DNA of 64,000 nucleotides from Hyphomicrobiales bacterium. GTDB lineage: Bacteria > Pseudomonadota > Alphaproteobacteria > Rhizobiales > Rhizobiaceae. This document shows positions 11,876-20,326 of this stretch, piece after piece. The first letter of the stretch is position 1. Each line of letters starts with the position of its first letter. Location of the stretch: the NCBI GenBank assembly GCA_900489925.1, contig UEHQ01000009.1, forward strand, positions 1-64,000. The letters run 5' to 3'. The position numbers were made by a program, and so were the translations under genes. Under the pieces are notes generated by a model, which ran no database searches, was not told the DNA's origin, and saw only the letters and a list, made by a program, of their open reading frames with translations.

Positions 11876-13150
11876 TCAATTCTTATCCAGACCGTAGCAG
11901 GAATGCAAAGTCCTGACAGCGAGTTCCGCATAAGGACCGTCAATCAGGATGGAAATCTTGATTTCAGAGGTCGTGATGGCCTTGATATTGATGCCCTTGT
12001 CGGCGAGCGCCTTGAAGGCAGTCGCCGCAACGCCGGCATGACTACGCATACCGATGCCGATGACCGAGACCTTCACGAGGCCCGACTCGTTCTGCACGAC
12101 GTCGTAGCCGATCTTTTCCTTGTTCTCGCCGAGAACCTTGATGGCCTTCTCCACGTCGCCGGAAGGCACGGTGAAAGTCATGTCGGTCTTGGAGCCATCT
12201 TCAGAGATGTTCTGAACGATCATGTCGACGTTGATGTGGCTTTCAGCCAGCGGGCCGAAGATCGCGGCGGAAACGCCCGGCCGGTCGGCAAGACGGCGAA
12301 GCGAGATCTGAGCTTCATCCTTGGCATAAGCGATGCCGGTGACTACTTCCTGTTCCACGATTTCTTCCTCGTCACAAATCAGCGTTCCGGGCGGATTCAA
12401 GAAATCACCCATGCCCGGAGCATCGGGATCTTCGAAAGAGGAGCGCACGAAGGTGCGAACCTTATGCACCATGGCAAGCTCGACGGAGCGAACCTGCAGA
12501 ACCTTGGCGCCGAGCGACGCCATTTCGAGCATTTCCTCGAAGGCGATCTTCTTCAGGCGGCGCGCCTGCGGCACGATGCGCGGATCGGTCGTGTAGACAC
12601 CATCGACATCGGTATAGATATCGCAGCGATCGGCCTTGACCGCAGCCGCAATCGCAACCGCCGAGGTGTCCGAGCCGCCGCGGCCGAGCGTCGCGATGCG
12701 ATTGTCGGGGCCGAGACCCTGGAAGCCGGCGATAACGGCTACCTGCCCCTCGCCCATGCGCCTGATCATTTCCGAGCCGTCGATCTCGAGAATACGAGCA
12801 GCGCCGTGCGCGTTGTCGGTGCGGATCGGGATCTGCCAGCCCTGCCAGGAGCGGGCGTTGACGTCCATGGCCTGCAGCGCAATCGCCAAAAGGCCAGACG
12901 TTACCTGCTCGCCGGAGGCGACGATGGCGTCATATTCGCGGGCATCATAGAAGGGCGAGCTTGCGCCCACGACCTTCGGCGTGTTCTGCACCCAGCCGAC
13001 CAGCTCGTTGGTCTTGCCCGACATGGCGGAAACGACGACTGCCACTTCATGGCCGGCATCGACCTCGCGTTTGACGTGGCGCGCAACGTTCTTGATGCGA
13101 TCCAGATCAGCGACGGACGTCCCGCCGAATTTCATTACGATGCGTGCCAT
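11876..13150 (-). CDS. lysC: aspartate kinase
   Basis: Phosphorylates aspartate in the first step to lysine, diaminopimelate, threonine and methionine. The 424 aa fit the family. The N-terminal kinase domain begins MARIVMKFGGTSVADLDRIK and carries the GRGGSDTSAVAIAAA segment. Two C-terminal ACT repeats (about 265-424) imply allosteric feedback by lysine/threonine. lysA, which completes lysine synthesis, is 47 kb away in the same window. Confidence 0.97.
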   Translation of the reverse strand: MARIVMKFGGTSVADLDRIKNVARHVKREVDAGHEVAVVVSAMSGKTNELVGWVQNTPKVVGASSPFYDAREYDAIVASGEQVTSGLLAIALQAMDVNARSWQGWQIPIRTDNAHGAARILEIDGSEMIRRMGEGQVAVIAGFQGLGPDNRIATLGRGGSDTSAVAIAAAVKADRCDIYTDVDGVYTTDPRIVPQARRLKKIAFEEMLEMASLGAKVLQVRSVELAMVHKVRTFVRSSFEDPDAPGMGDFLNPPGTLICDEEEIVEQEVVTGIAYAKDEAQISLRRLADRPGVSAAIFGPLAESHINVDMIVQNISEDGSKTDMTFTVPSGDVEKAIKVLGENKEKIGYDVVQNESGLVKVSVIGIGMRSHAGVAATAFKALADKGINIKAITTSEIKISILIDGPYAELAVRTLHSCYGLDKN

Positions 13151-13463
13151 ATGCCTCTACCACAGCAAGACGCCGGGAGAGACAAAGCCAGACCCGGCAC
13201 GACGAAGCCTTGGAAAGCCGCGGGCCGAAGAGCCGGAATTGGGAGTCTGGAACCCTTCTGAAGCCTGCGCCCAAAGGCCCAAGTTGGGGCGTCTCATAAC
13301 GAGTTTGTCATGGGGTGGCAAGGTGCGCGGAAGAGAATGAGGACCTGTGCGAAAGATCGGCCGCCTCGATGCGAAAAAGCGAGCGCGGTCTCGTGCCTCG
13401 ACTATGGTCCATCGCCGTCGGCGACGGTATGGCCTGCGGCAGCGCGGCAGGCCACTCCATCGA
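13151..13463. other. intergenic region upstream of lysC
   Basis: No gene supported. Two GC-rich hairpins lie close together: CCGTC-GGC-GACGG near 13415-13427, and an 8-bp stem TGGCCTGC (13430-13437) with GCAGGCCA (13447-13454). They sit downstream of the minus-strand secreted-protein gene and could end its transcript, but there is no T-run. The lysC promoter must lie in the left part. Confidence 0.45.
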
Positions 13464-13808
13464 CTATTCGTGAATTGTGTAGCTGCCCAATTCGCAGAGA
13501 TCCTGGGTATCGGTCGTCGTATCGAGATCGGAGTTTTCCTCGAATTCGAACTTCATGTCGTACTTGCAGACACTACGGCCGTCGGCGATCGTGATCTCGA
13601 TCGACTCGCCCGGATCCAGCACCTGCTTGCCGAACACGTCGTCTTCCCACTCATTGACGCCCACCGGGGAAGTATAGAAGTTGGTGAGGACGGAGTTCGT
13701 TCCGTTCTTCAGAGTGAAAACCAGGTCCTCGGCATAGGAAGCGCCGGCAAACAGCAGAAACGCGGCCGAAGTCATTGCGAACAGTTTTGAATTTTTCATA
13801 TTTTTCAT
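13464..13808 (-). CDS. small secreted protein, unknown function
   Basis: 114 aa with a clear signal peptide (about 1-26, ending GASYAEDL) and a mature domain of about 88 residues. The mature part has alternating hydrophobic strands and a W-E-D-D...L-D-P-G-E-S pattern and two cysteines that could pair. It resembles a family of short periplasmic beta-rich proteins common in rhizobia, sometimes mislabelled argininosuccinate lyase in databases (from memory). No catalytic residues are evident. It is monocistronic and opens the islet between lysC and ubiG. Confidence 0.75.
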   Translation of the reverse strand: MKNMKNSKLFAMTSAAFLLFAGASYAEDLVFTLKNGTNSVLTNFYTSPVGVNEWEDDVFGKQVLDPGESIEITIADGRSVCKYDMKFEFEENSDLDTTTDTQDLCELGSYTIHE

Positions 13809-14151
13809 CCAGCTAGCTCACGATCGAGCGTGCGGCAGACTTACCGTGCGCTCGTGAATCGCGAATTAATTCGAGAGCTTGCAATAACGAATTGCCAAAC
13901 CATTTTTGGGATCTTCCCGGCCACATGACGGCGCCGCTGCTTTGAAAGAATTGGCTCTGCAAGGTTCGTCTTGAGCCGTCTTAGTATTGAAAAGAACAAT
14001 ACTCATTTTATCAAAATCGTACGGCCCGCCTCAAAACAGAAAAATCCTGTTTTCAACCGTTTCCAAGTGTGATTCTTCTTGCGCAGTAAAAGCGTGGCGC
14101 ACCGTGATTCGCGAATATCTTTGATGCTAAATGATTTGGCGGAGATTCCGA
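13809..14151. other. AT-richer intergenic region
   Basis: No gene. The base composition is visibly richer in A and T than its neighbours. A perfect 7-bp stem, AAAACAG (14033-14039) with CTGTTTT (14047-14053), closes an A-rich loop. A weak plus-strand promoter is possible: TTGAAA at 13987-13992 and TATCAA at 14009-14014, spacer 16. It separates divergent genes, so promoters for both are expected. Confidence 0.4.
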
Positions 14152-14370
14152 ATGATACAACTCGATATTGAAAGCTGGGCACTGAATCGCGCGCACCATA
14201 TTGTCCTCAACGAGGGACTGAACCTCGCCGAGGCGGCGCAGGACCTCGACAGGCAGCGGTCGCGATCCCTGGTATACGAACTGCGCAAGGTCATCGCTGC
14301 GGCAATTCTCGAGGCACATGCCGCGTCTTTCGCCGGCGGCGCGCCGCAGTCGCTTCAGTCGGACAGCTAG
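14152..14370 (+). CDS. small hypothetical protein
   Basis: 72 aa, acidic-helical in character (IESWALNRAHHIVLNEGLNL, then a Leu/Ala-rich helix), with no signal peptide or membrane segment. I do not recognise a family. ATG 14152 is preferred because GGAG (14141-14144) lies seven bases upstream; an earlier in-frame ATG at 14131 lacks this. It precedes the CHASE2 cyclase gene by 141 bp on the same strand, so co-transcription is possible. Confidence 0.5.
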   Translation: MIQLDIESWALNRAHHIVLNEGLNLAEAAQDLDRQRSRSLVYELRKVIAAAILEAHAASFAGGAPQSLQSDS

Positions 14371-14511
14371 CCGGACGCGGCCACGGTCGAAAGGCGCAGT
14401 TGCATCGCGCCACCGAAACAGGCAGCCTGACTTTGCTTGGCCCCCGAAACCCGGATCTACATCACCGTTCGGCCGGCCTCGCTCGACGCTCCAGTGCAAG
14501 GGCCTTGCTTG

Positions 14512-16716
14512 ATGACGCGTGCGCAGCAAATCGGCATTGTGATCGGCCTCATAATCGTCGCCGCCTTTGCCTTTCTGCGGATAAGCGACCCGCCGCTGCT
14601 GCGCCAGATCCGAGACATCACGTTCGACGAATACCAGCGAATTTCTCCGCGGGCGTTCGAGAACGTTCCGGTGCGCGTTATCGACATCGACGAAGCTTCC
14701 CTGAAGGAGTTCGGGCAGTGGCCATGGCCGCGCGACCGTTTGGCGCTGCTCGTGCAACGGCTTTCGGATATGGGAGCGGCAGCCATCGCCTTCGATGTAC
14801 TCTTCGCAGAGTCCGATCGCCTGTCGCCACGCTCCATCATGCGCGATGTGGCGGGGGGCGATCCGTCGCTCCTCAGGCAACTGCCGGATAACGACGAGCT
14901 TTTTGCCGATGCGATCGCCAACCGACCGGTGGTTCTCGGTTTTGGCCTGTCCAACGACGGTGATTATCACCCACCGGTCAAGGCGGGCTTTGCCTTCACA
15001 GGCGAGAGCGTGATCAATGCCCCGCCGCGCCTCGACGCGGCAACGCCGATACGACCGCAATTGCAGATCAATGCCGCAGGGCTCGGGCATATCAGTCTCA
15101 ACCCCGGCAACTCTTCGACGGTCGTGCGCCGCGTACCGCTCTTCTTGACCGACGGCACGCATTTCTACCCCAATCTGGCCATCGAGGCGCTGCGGGTGGC
15201 GCAGGGAGCCTCGACCTATGTGGTTGCGGGCGCTCCCGATGTCGCCGATACGCTGACCTCGGTGAAGGTGGGTGATTTTGTCGTACCGGTGACGGCAAGC
15301 GGCGAACTCTGGATCTACACCAGCCCCGACGTCGCCGAGCGGTATATCTCTGCCGGAAAGGTGCTGGCGGCCGATGGCGTTTCGCCGGAGGTCGCGGCCG
15401 CGATCCAGGGCAATATCGTTTTCGTCGGTACATCATCCGCGGGCCTGCAGGACATCCGCACCACGGCGCTCGGCCAAAATGTGCCTGGAGTCTCGATGCA
15501 CGCGCAGACCGTCGAGCAGATCCTTTCGGGGCGTTTCCTGTCACGACCGGATTGGGCGGATGGCATGGAAATCCTGTCGATCATCGTCGTCGGCACCAGC
15601 ATTGTCATCCTGACCACCTTCGTCAGCCCGGCAGCGGCGCTGACCTGCGGTCTCGTCGTCACCGTCCTGGCGCTCGCCGTTTCCTGGCTGGCCTTTTCAC
15701 ATTGGGGATTGTTGTTCGATCCGCTCGCCCCGATCGTTGCCTGCACCATCACCCATTTCGCGGCCACCTCCTTCCGCTTTCTGGTGATCGACCGCGAGCG
15801 GCGCGAGGTTCGGCGCGCCTTCGGCCAATATCTCTCGCCTTCGCTCCTCTACCGCATCGAGCACAACCCCGACGCACTGCGTCTGGGCGGGGACGACCGG
15901 GAACTGACCGTGATGTTCGTGGACGTGCGCGGCTTTACCGCACTCAGCGAAAATCTGCAGCCGGCGGAAGTCGTGCGGTTTCTCAACACTCTGCTGGATG
16001 CGCTGAGCAGCCACGTCGTTGCGAACGAAGGCACGCTCGACAAGTTCATCGGCGATTCGATCATGGCTTTCTGGAACGCACCAGTCGATGTCGCGGACCA
16101 CGCGGCCAAGGCAATGCGGGCGGCGCTCGGCATGCGCGAAACGCTGGCGAAGCTCAATGCCGCTGACGCCTTCGGCTTTGGCCGCGACTATCAGGTTGGC
16201 ATCGGCATCGGCATCCACACAGGGCTCGCCTGCGTCGGCAACATGGGCGCCCAAAGTCGCTTCAACTATTCCGCGGTCGGCGACGCCGTCAACGTGGCGG
16301 CCCGGATCGAAAGCTGCTGCAAGGAGGTGGGATTCGACATTCTCGTCTCGGAAACCATGGCCGCAGCGCTGCCCGACTTCGCGCTGCTCGATGCGGGCGC
16401 TCTCGGCTTGAAAGGAAAGAGCAGCAGGGCACGACTTTACGCGGCGGTCGGCGACCGCACCGTCGGGCAATCGCCCGAGTTCCTGGCGCTCCGTGAGGCC
16501 CATATGGACCTGATCGAAGCGCTTCGCGATCGCACGATCGATAGCCGCAAACCGCTGGCCAGGGTAAGGCAGCGAGCACAGGCATTCACCGCAGCACTGC
16601 CGGAGTTCTATCGCCGCATCGTACGCAGGGCCGATCACTTTCGGGAAGCACCAACCGAAAACCGGATGAAACCGCAGATGGGTCTCACCAGTGATCAGGG
16701 CTCCGCACCAGTCTGA
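14512..16716 (+). CDS. CHASE2 domain-containing class III adenylate/guanylate cyclase
   Basis: 734-aa membrane receptor cyclase. An N-terminal helix (about 6-22) is followed by an extracytoplasmic CHASE2 sensor domain (about 30-330), three membrane helices (about 345-425) and a cytoplasmic class III catalytic domain (about 455-650). Both metal aspartates are present: D471 in VMFVDVRGF and D515 in KFIGD, as is the transition-state N/R pair in NVAARIES. An active cyclase, probably making cAMP, is expected. The signal is unknown. ATG 14512 is chosen over TTG 14437 because the membrane helix then begins directly. Its last 22 bp overlap the convergent fecR-like gene. Confidence 0.9.
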   Translation: MTRAQQIGIVIGLIIVAAFAFLRISDPPLLRQIRDITFDEYQRISPRAFENVPVRVIDIDEASLKEFGQWPWPRDRLALLVQRLSDMGAAAIAFDVLFAESDRLSPRSIMRDVAGGDPSLLRQLPDNDELFADAIANRPVVLGFGLSNDGDYHPPVKAGFAFTGESVINAPPRLDAATPIRPQLQINAAGLGHISLNPGNSSTVVRRVPLFLTDGTHFYPNLAIEALRVAQGASTYVVAGAPDVADTLTSVKVGDFVVPVTASGELWIYTSPDVAERYISAGKVLAADGVSPEVAAAIQGNIVFVGTSSAGLQDIRTTALGQNVPGVSMHAQTVEQILSGRFLSRPDWADGMEILSIIVVGTSIVILTTFVSPAAALTCGLVVTVLALAVSWLAFSHWGLLFDPLAPIVACTITHFAATSFRFLVIDRERREVRRAFGQYLSPSLLYRIEHNPDALRLGGDDRELTVMFVDVRGFTALSENLQPAEVVRFLNTLLDALSSHVVANEGTLDKFIGDSIMAFWNAPVDVADHAAKAMRAALGMRETLAKLNAADAFGFGRDYQVGIGIGIHTGLACVGNMGAQSRFNYSAVGDAVNVAARIESCCKEVGFDILVSETMAAALPDFALLDAGALGLKGKSSRARLYAAVGDRTVGQSPEFLALREAHMDLIEALRDRTIDSRKPLARVRQRAQAFTAALPEFYRRIVRRADHFREAPTENRMKPQMGLTSDQGSAPV

Positions 16717-17801
16717 TCACTCGCAGACTGATCGTCTTGGGAGCCAGCGGGGCGCCCATCTCCGGAACGACCACGATCATGGTTGCTGCCATCACGGTCC
16801 CCGCCGCGATCAGGTCCACCTCGGTCGGGCCCGCCCCTGTCGGATCCGCCATGGTTCGGTCCGCCGTGGTTAGGTCCGCCGCGGTCAGGTCCGCGCCTCG
16901 GACCGTCGCGGTCTCCCCGCTTGCCAGGGCGGCCGTCGCCATAGTGGTCACGATCATGATGACCCCAATGATGGTGATCATCCCTGTCATGGTGGTGATG
17001 ATGATGGTGCGGCTTGTCAGGCTTCTCCGGCGGAGGAGGCGGCGGTGGAGGTTTAGGCGGCTTGGGCTTCGGAGGGGTCGGAGCCGGTGCCTTCTCCCGA
17101 ACCGGGTCACGGCGCTCCTGCCTTACACTTGCCAGGCCGCAACTGGTGCGAATTCCACCAAGCGGCCCGGTAAGCTGCTGGTCGCCGGAAAGAAACGGCA
17201 AGGCTCGTTGACTGCCGAGAGCGGCCAGTGTGCGCCTGTCGACCGCGCGCGGATCGGATACACCGCCGCCACGGGTCGCAATCACGCAATCGCACTGCTG
17301 CTTCAACTGCTTGCAGCCGCCGGCGCCGCAGAACTGGGCCGAGCCGTTCAGGAGCACCATTGCGGTCGTGCCGTTCGGGCCGACATAAAAGTCGAAGGCC
17401 GTTCCTCTGACACCGATTGTTCCGGCCGGCGTCACGATCGAGTAGGCTGAGGACTTCGAATTGCCGCTGATCCAGCGAAATGTTCCCTTGGCGGCCTTGA
17501 TCGTCAGCTTCTTCACCGAATTCGCATCGTCGTAGACGTAGTTGTCGATGACGACCGACGACCCCTCGCCGACGGCAAGCTTGGTCCCATCGCGAAACAC
17601 GAACTGTCCAAGCCCGCTGATCGAGGTTCGAATCCGTTCGTCCTTGTGAACTGGCGCCTTCACGACGAGTGGGCCATTCTCGCCGGTCACCTCTGTCCTG
17701 ATCGCCGTCGCCTCGCCGACAGCCTCGGCCGAGAAAGCCGAGACAGGGCTACACATCACAAGGCTGACCATCATGGCCGACGCGGCACCAAGACGAGGCA
17801 T
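16695..17801 (-). CDS. FecR domain-containing protein with Pro/His/Gly-rich tail
   Basis: 368 aa. A signal peptide (about 1-27) leads to a FecR domain (about 30-170), including GQFVFRDGTKLAVGEGSSVV and SIVTPAGTIGVRGTAFDF. A cysteine cluster (FCGAGGCKQLKQQCDC, about 180-195) follows. The C-terminal 130 residues are low complexity: a PKP/PPPP run, seven consecutive His (PHHHHHHHD), then pentapeptide repeats of the type GGPDR/GGPNH. This is not a TonB-coupled anti-sigma FecR, since no membrane helix or sigma factor is nearby. FecR domains are often encoded near CHASE2 cyclases, which fits here. ATG 17801 is taken rather than TTG 17816. Metal binding by the His tract is inference. Confidence 0.85.
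   Translation of the reverse strand: MPRLGAASAMMVSLVMCSPVSAFSAEAVGEATAIRTEVTGENGPLVVKAPVHKDERIRTSISGLGQFVFRDGTKLAVGEGSSVVIDNYVYDDANSVKKLTIKAAKGTFRWISGNSKSSAYSIVTPAGTIGVRGTAFDFYVGPNGTTAMVLLNGSAQFCGAGGCKQLKQQCDCVIATRGGGVSDPRAVDRRTLAALGSQRALPFLSGDQQLTGPLGGIRTSCGLASVRQERRDPVREKAPAPTPPKPKPPKPPPPPPPPEKPDKPHHHHHHHDRDDHHHWGHHDRDHYGDGRPGKRGDRDGPRRGPDRGGPNHGGPNHGGSDRGGPDRGGPDRGGDRDGSNHDRGRSGDGRPAGSQDDQSASDQTGAEP
16797..16901. repeat. 15-bp tandem repeat inside the FecR-type gene
   Basis: About seven diverged copies of a 15-bp unit (for example 16857-16871 and 16872-16886, which share GGTCCGCCG) encode the GGPDR/GGPNH pentapeptides on the minus strand. Slippage here would change the tail by five-residue steps without a frameshift. 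Confidence 0.8.
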
Positions 17802-17968
17802 GTCCTTTACCCCCAAAACATAAAAATATTAGCATAAATTAATACTAGAGGTCGCCTTATCCTCTTGGTGGAGTTCGGAGGCGGCGGAGGTATCTATCGG
17901 CGGTGCCGGCCCTTGACTTCGTCACCAGTTCGTCCGACTTCAATCGGGACAAACCAAGGAGCATGACG

Positions 17969-18715
17969 ATGACGGAAGCGGCAAAAACCACGATCGACCA
18001 GAGCGAAGTGGACCGCTTTTCAGCCATGGCGGCGGAGTGGTGGAGCCCGACGGGCAAGTTCAAGCCGCTGCACAAATTCAATCCCGTGCGGCTTGGCTAC
18101 ATTCGCGACAAGGTCGCCGAGAACTTCGGACGTGACGGCCGTAGCGCGCGCCCTTTGGAGGGGCTTCGGGTTCTTGATATCGGCTGCGGCGGCGGACTGC
18201 TGTCAGAGCCCGTTGCTCGCATGGGCGCAACGGTCGTGGGCGCCGATCCGTCCGAAAAGAATATTGGCATCGCATCGACCCATGCGAAGGCATCGGGCGT
18301 CCCGGTCGAATATCGCGCAGTCACGGCCGAACAACTCGCCGACGCTGGCGAGACGTTCGATATCGTCTTGAACATGGAAGTAGTCGAGCATGTCGCGGAT
18401 GTCGATTTCTTCCTCACGACCTGCTCGAGGATGGTCCGCCCGGGCGGTCTGATGTTCGTTGCCACCATCAACCGCACCATGAAAGCGGCAGCCCTGGCAA
18501 TCTTTGCCGCGGAAAATATCCTCCGTTGGCTGCCGCGTGGCACCCACCAGTATGAAAAGCTGGTTCGCCCCGAAGAGATCGAGAAGCCGGTCACTGAAAA
18601 CGGTCTACGCATCATCGATCGCACAGGCGTCTTCTTCAATCCGCTGTCGGATCGCTGGAATCTGTCCAAAGATATGGATGTGAACTACATGATGCTGGCA
18701 AAGCGCGAAGCGTGA
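17969..18715 (+). CDS. ubiG: bifunctional 2-polyprenyl-6-hydroxyphenol methylase / 3-demethylubiquinol 3-O-methyltransferase
   Basis: SAM-dependent O-methyltransferase acting twice in ubiquinone synthesis. The 248 aa show the family opening [20 protein letters not shown], the SAM motif [20 protein letters not shown], and the segment [22 protein letters not shown] 17969 has GGAG seven bases upstream; the longer frame from 17903 does not fit the family N-terminus. It is divergent from the FecR gene across about 170 bp of partly AT-rich DNA. Confidence 0.97.
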   Translation: MTEAAKTTIDQSEVDRFSAMAAEWWSPTGKFKPLHKFNPVRLGYIRDKVAENFGRDGRSARPLEGLRVLDIGCGGGLLSEPVARMGATVVGADPSEKNIGIASTHAKASGVPVEYRAVTAEQLADAGETFDIVLNMEVVEHVADVDFFLTTCSRMVRPGGLMFVATINRTMKAAALAIFAAENILRWLPRGTHQYEKLVRPEEIEKPVTENGLRIIDRTGVFFNPLSDRWNLSKDMDVNYMMLAKREA

Positions 18716-18745
18716 GGAAAAGTACCCGCGACAGCTCGCGGTTGG

Positions 18746-19174
18746 CTAGTTCACGTCTTCCGGTAGAACCGGAAGCGCAGCGATCTCGATGCCCTCTTCC
18801 AGCAGTTCCTGCGCCTCGTCGAGCGTCGTCTGGCCAATAATGCCGCGAGCGTCAGCCTCACCGTAGTGGATCTTGCGCGCTTCTTCGGGAAACCGCGTGC
18901 CGACATCCTCGGAATTGGCCTTGATCGTTGCCACCGCTTCCTTGAGCTTGTCAAAGGCCGCGCGCCGCATGGCATCCATCGCAACCGTCTGCATCTCATC
19001 CTTCTTGCGTGCCGTTGAAACGGACGGGGCCATCAGAATCTTGGAAACGGAAGCGGAATTGCAGACCGGACAGCTGAGAAAACCGGATGCAACCTGGCGA
19101 TCGAAATCTGCGCTTTCGGAAAACCAGCCTTCGAACTCGTGGGCATTCTCACAACGAAGCGAATAACGGATCAA
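18746..19174 (-). CDS. DUF1178 family protein
   Basis: 142-aa cytoplasmic protein of unknown function. It opens IRYSLRCENAHEFEGWFSES and has a CPVC pair, so a zinc-ribbon-like head (C at about 8, CPVC at about 37-40) is likely. The rest is helical and acidic. The family start corresponds to a TTG at 19174 that overlaps the TGA of the upstream nitrilase gene (TTGA), implying translational coupling. A longer frame to 19462 lies inside the nitrilase gene and is rejected. The link with the nitrilase and glutaredoxin genes is conserved in rhizobia, from memory. Confidence 0.88.
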   Translation of the reverse strand: MIRYSLRCENAHEFEGWFSESADFDRQVASGFLSCPVCNSASVSKILMAPSVSTARKKDEMQTVAMDAMRRAAFDKLKEAVATIKANSEDVGTRFPEEARKIHYGEADARGIIGQTTLDEAQELLEEGIEIAALPVLPEDVN

Positions 19175-20028
19175 GCGGCAACGCCTCCTGCGACTTCCCC
19201 CGCAACCCTCTCGATAGAAAACTCCCGAGCGTTCTTGAGATTCGGAATCTTGTCGTGCGCGGCTTTGACGGCCGTTGGATCGATATCCGCGACAATCACC
19301 GCTTCCCCGGTCGGTCCGCAAGACGCCAGCACCTTCCCCCAGGGATCGACGATCATGGAATGGCCGAAGGTTTCGCGCCCGTCTTCGTGGACGCCGGCCT
19401 GCGCTGCCGCGATGACGAATACGCCGTTCTCGATCGCACGGGCACGAAGCAGGATTTCCCAATGCGCCTCCCCCGTCTGCTTGGTGAAGGCAGCGGGCAC
19501 CGTCATGACCTGCGCCCCGGCAACCGCCTGCGCACGGAACAATGCGGGAAAACGGACGTCGTAGCAGATCGCAAAGCCCATCTCGGCAAACGGCAGCGAC
19601 AGGACCCGGGCTTCCGAGCCTGGCCGATAGGCCGCACTTTCCCGCCAGCTCTCGCCGTTGTCGAGATCGACGTCGAACATGTGGATCTTGTCGTAGCGGT
19701 TGAGAACCTTGCCGTCGGGACCGAAGAGATAGCCGCGATTGGCAAGCTTGCCGTCGTCAAGCGCAATGGCCGTCGAGCCGACATGCATGTAGATGCCGAG
19801 ATCCTTGGCAAGCTCCGAACCCGTGCGCACGATCAGATCGTCAGCCTCGCCCCGAAGCAGAGCCTTTGCGGCGGCACGGTCACGCTGCAGCATACCGGTC
19901 ATCTCCGGCGTCTGCACGTAGATCGCGCCTTGATCGGCAGCCTCGCGAACAAGGCTCGCCATGGCCGCAGCATTCTTTTGCGGATCGACGCCAGAGCACA
20001 TCTGGATGGCGGCAGCCTTGAACGACAT
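19171..20028 (-). CDS. carbon-nitrogen hydrolase (nitrilase superfamily, Nit1/Nit2 type)
   Basis: 285-aa amidase-type hydrolase. The Glu-Lys-Cys triad is visible: E in YVQTPEMTG, K in RYDKIHMFD, C in MGFAICYDVRFP. The chain is closest in style to Nit1/Nit2-like omega-amidases or deaminated glutathione amidases, which repair side products of transaminases. The glutaredoxin gene nine bases upstream fits a glutathione link, but the substrate is not proven. Downstream it overlaps the DUF1178 gene. Confidence 0.93.
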   Translation of the reverse strand: MSFKAAAIQMCSGVDPQKNAAAMASLVREAADQGAIYVQTPEMTGMLQRDRAAAKALLRGEADDLIVRTGSELAKDLGIYMHVGSTAIALDDGKLANRGYLFGPDGKVLNRYDKIHMFDVDLDNGESWRESAAYRPGSEARVLSLPFAEMGFAICYDVRFPALFRAQAVAGAQVMTVPAAFTKQTGEAHWEILLRARAIENGVFVIAAAQAGVHEDGRETFGHSMIVDPWGKVLASCGPTGEAVIVADIDPTAVKAAHDKIPNLKNAREFSIERVAGEVAGGVAA

Positions 20029-20037
20029 GGCTTTTCC

Positions 20038-20295
20038 TCAGGCAGCAAGCATTGGATCGAGCTTGCCGGCCCGATCGAGTGCGTGGAGATCGTCACAACC
20101 ACCGACATGGTCCTGACCGATGAATATCTGCGGAAACGTCGAGCGTCCGTTCGACTTGTTGATCATCTCCTGACGGATCTCGGGCGCATACGTCGCATCG
20201 TGCTCCACGAAATCCACACCCTTTTCCGAGAGCAGGGACTTGGCGCGGACACAATAGCCGCAGCCTTGGCGCGTATAGATCGTGACGGGTACCAT
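20038..20295 (-). CDS. grxC: glutaredoxin 3
   Basis: 85-aa glutathione-dependent dithiol oxidoreductase with a C-G-Y-C active site in YTRQGCGYCVRAKSLL, the cis-proline region STFPQIFIGQDHVGG and the GG motif. ATG 20295 has GGAG at good spacing; the longer frame to 20355 would add 20 residues absent from the family. It lies in a minus-strand run comF, grxC, nitrilase, DUF1178 with short gaps, probably one operon. Confidence 0.95.
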   Translation of the reverse strand: MVPVTIYTRQGCGYCVRAKSLLSEKGVDFVEHDATYAPEIRQEMINKSNGRSTFPQIFIGQDHVGGCDDLHALDRAGKLDPMLAA

Positions 20296-20326
20296 AGGAA
20301 CTCCAAAAATACCGGTTATCTTTCCG

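Noticed and set aside
16797..16901. CRISPR-like array
   Set aside because: The 15-bp periodic repeats have no spacers and encode pentapeptides in the FecR-type protein.
17857..18081. 74-codon minus frame with a hydrophobic helix upstream of ubiG
   Set aside because: It overlaps the ubiG start and coding region; the hydrophobic run is a by-product of the ubiG leader sequence.
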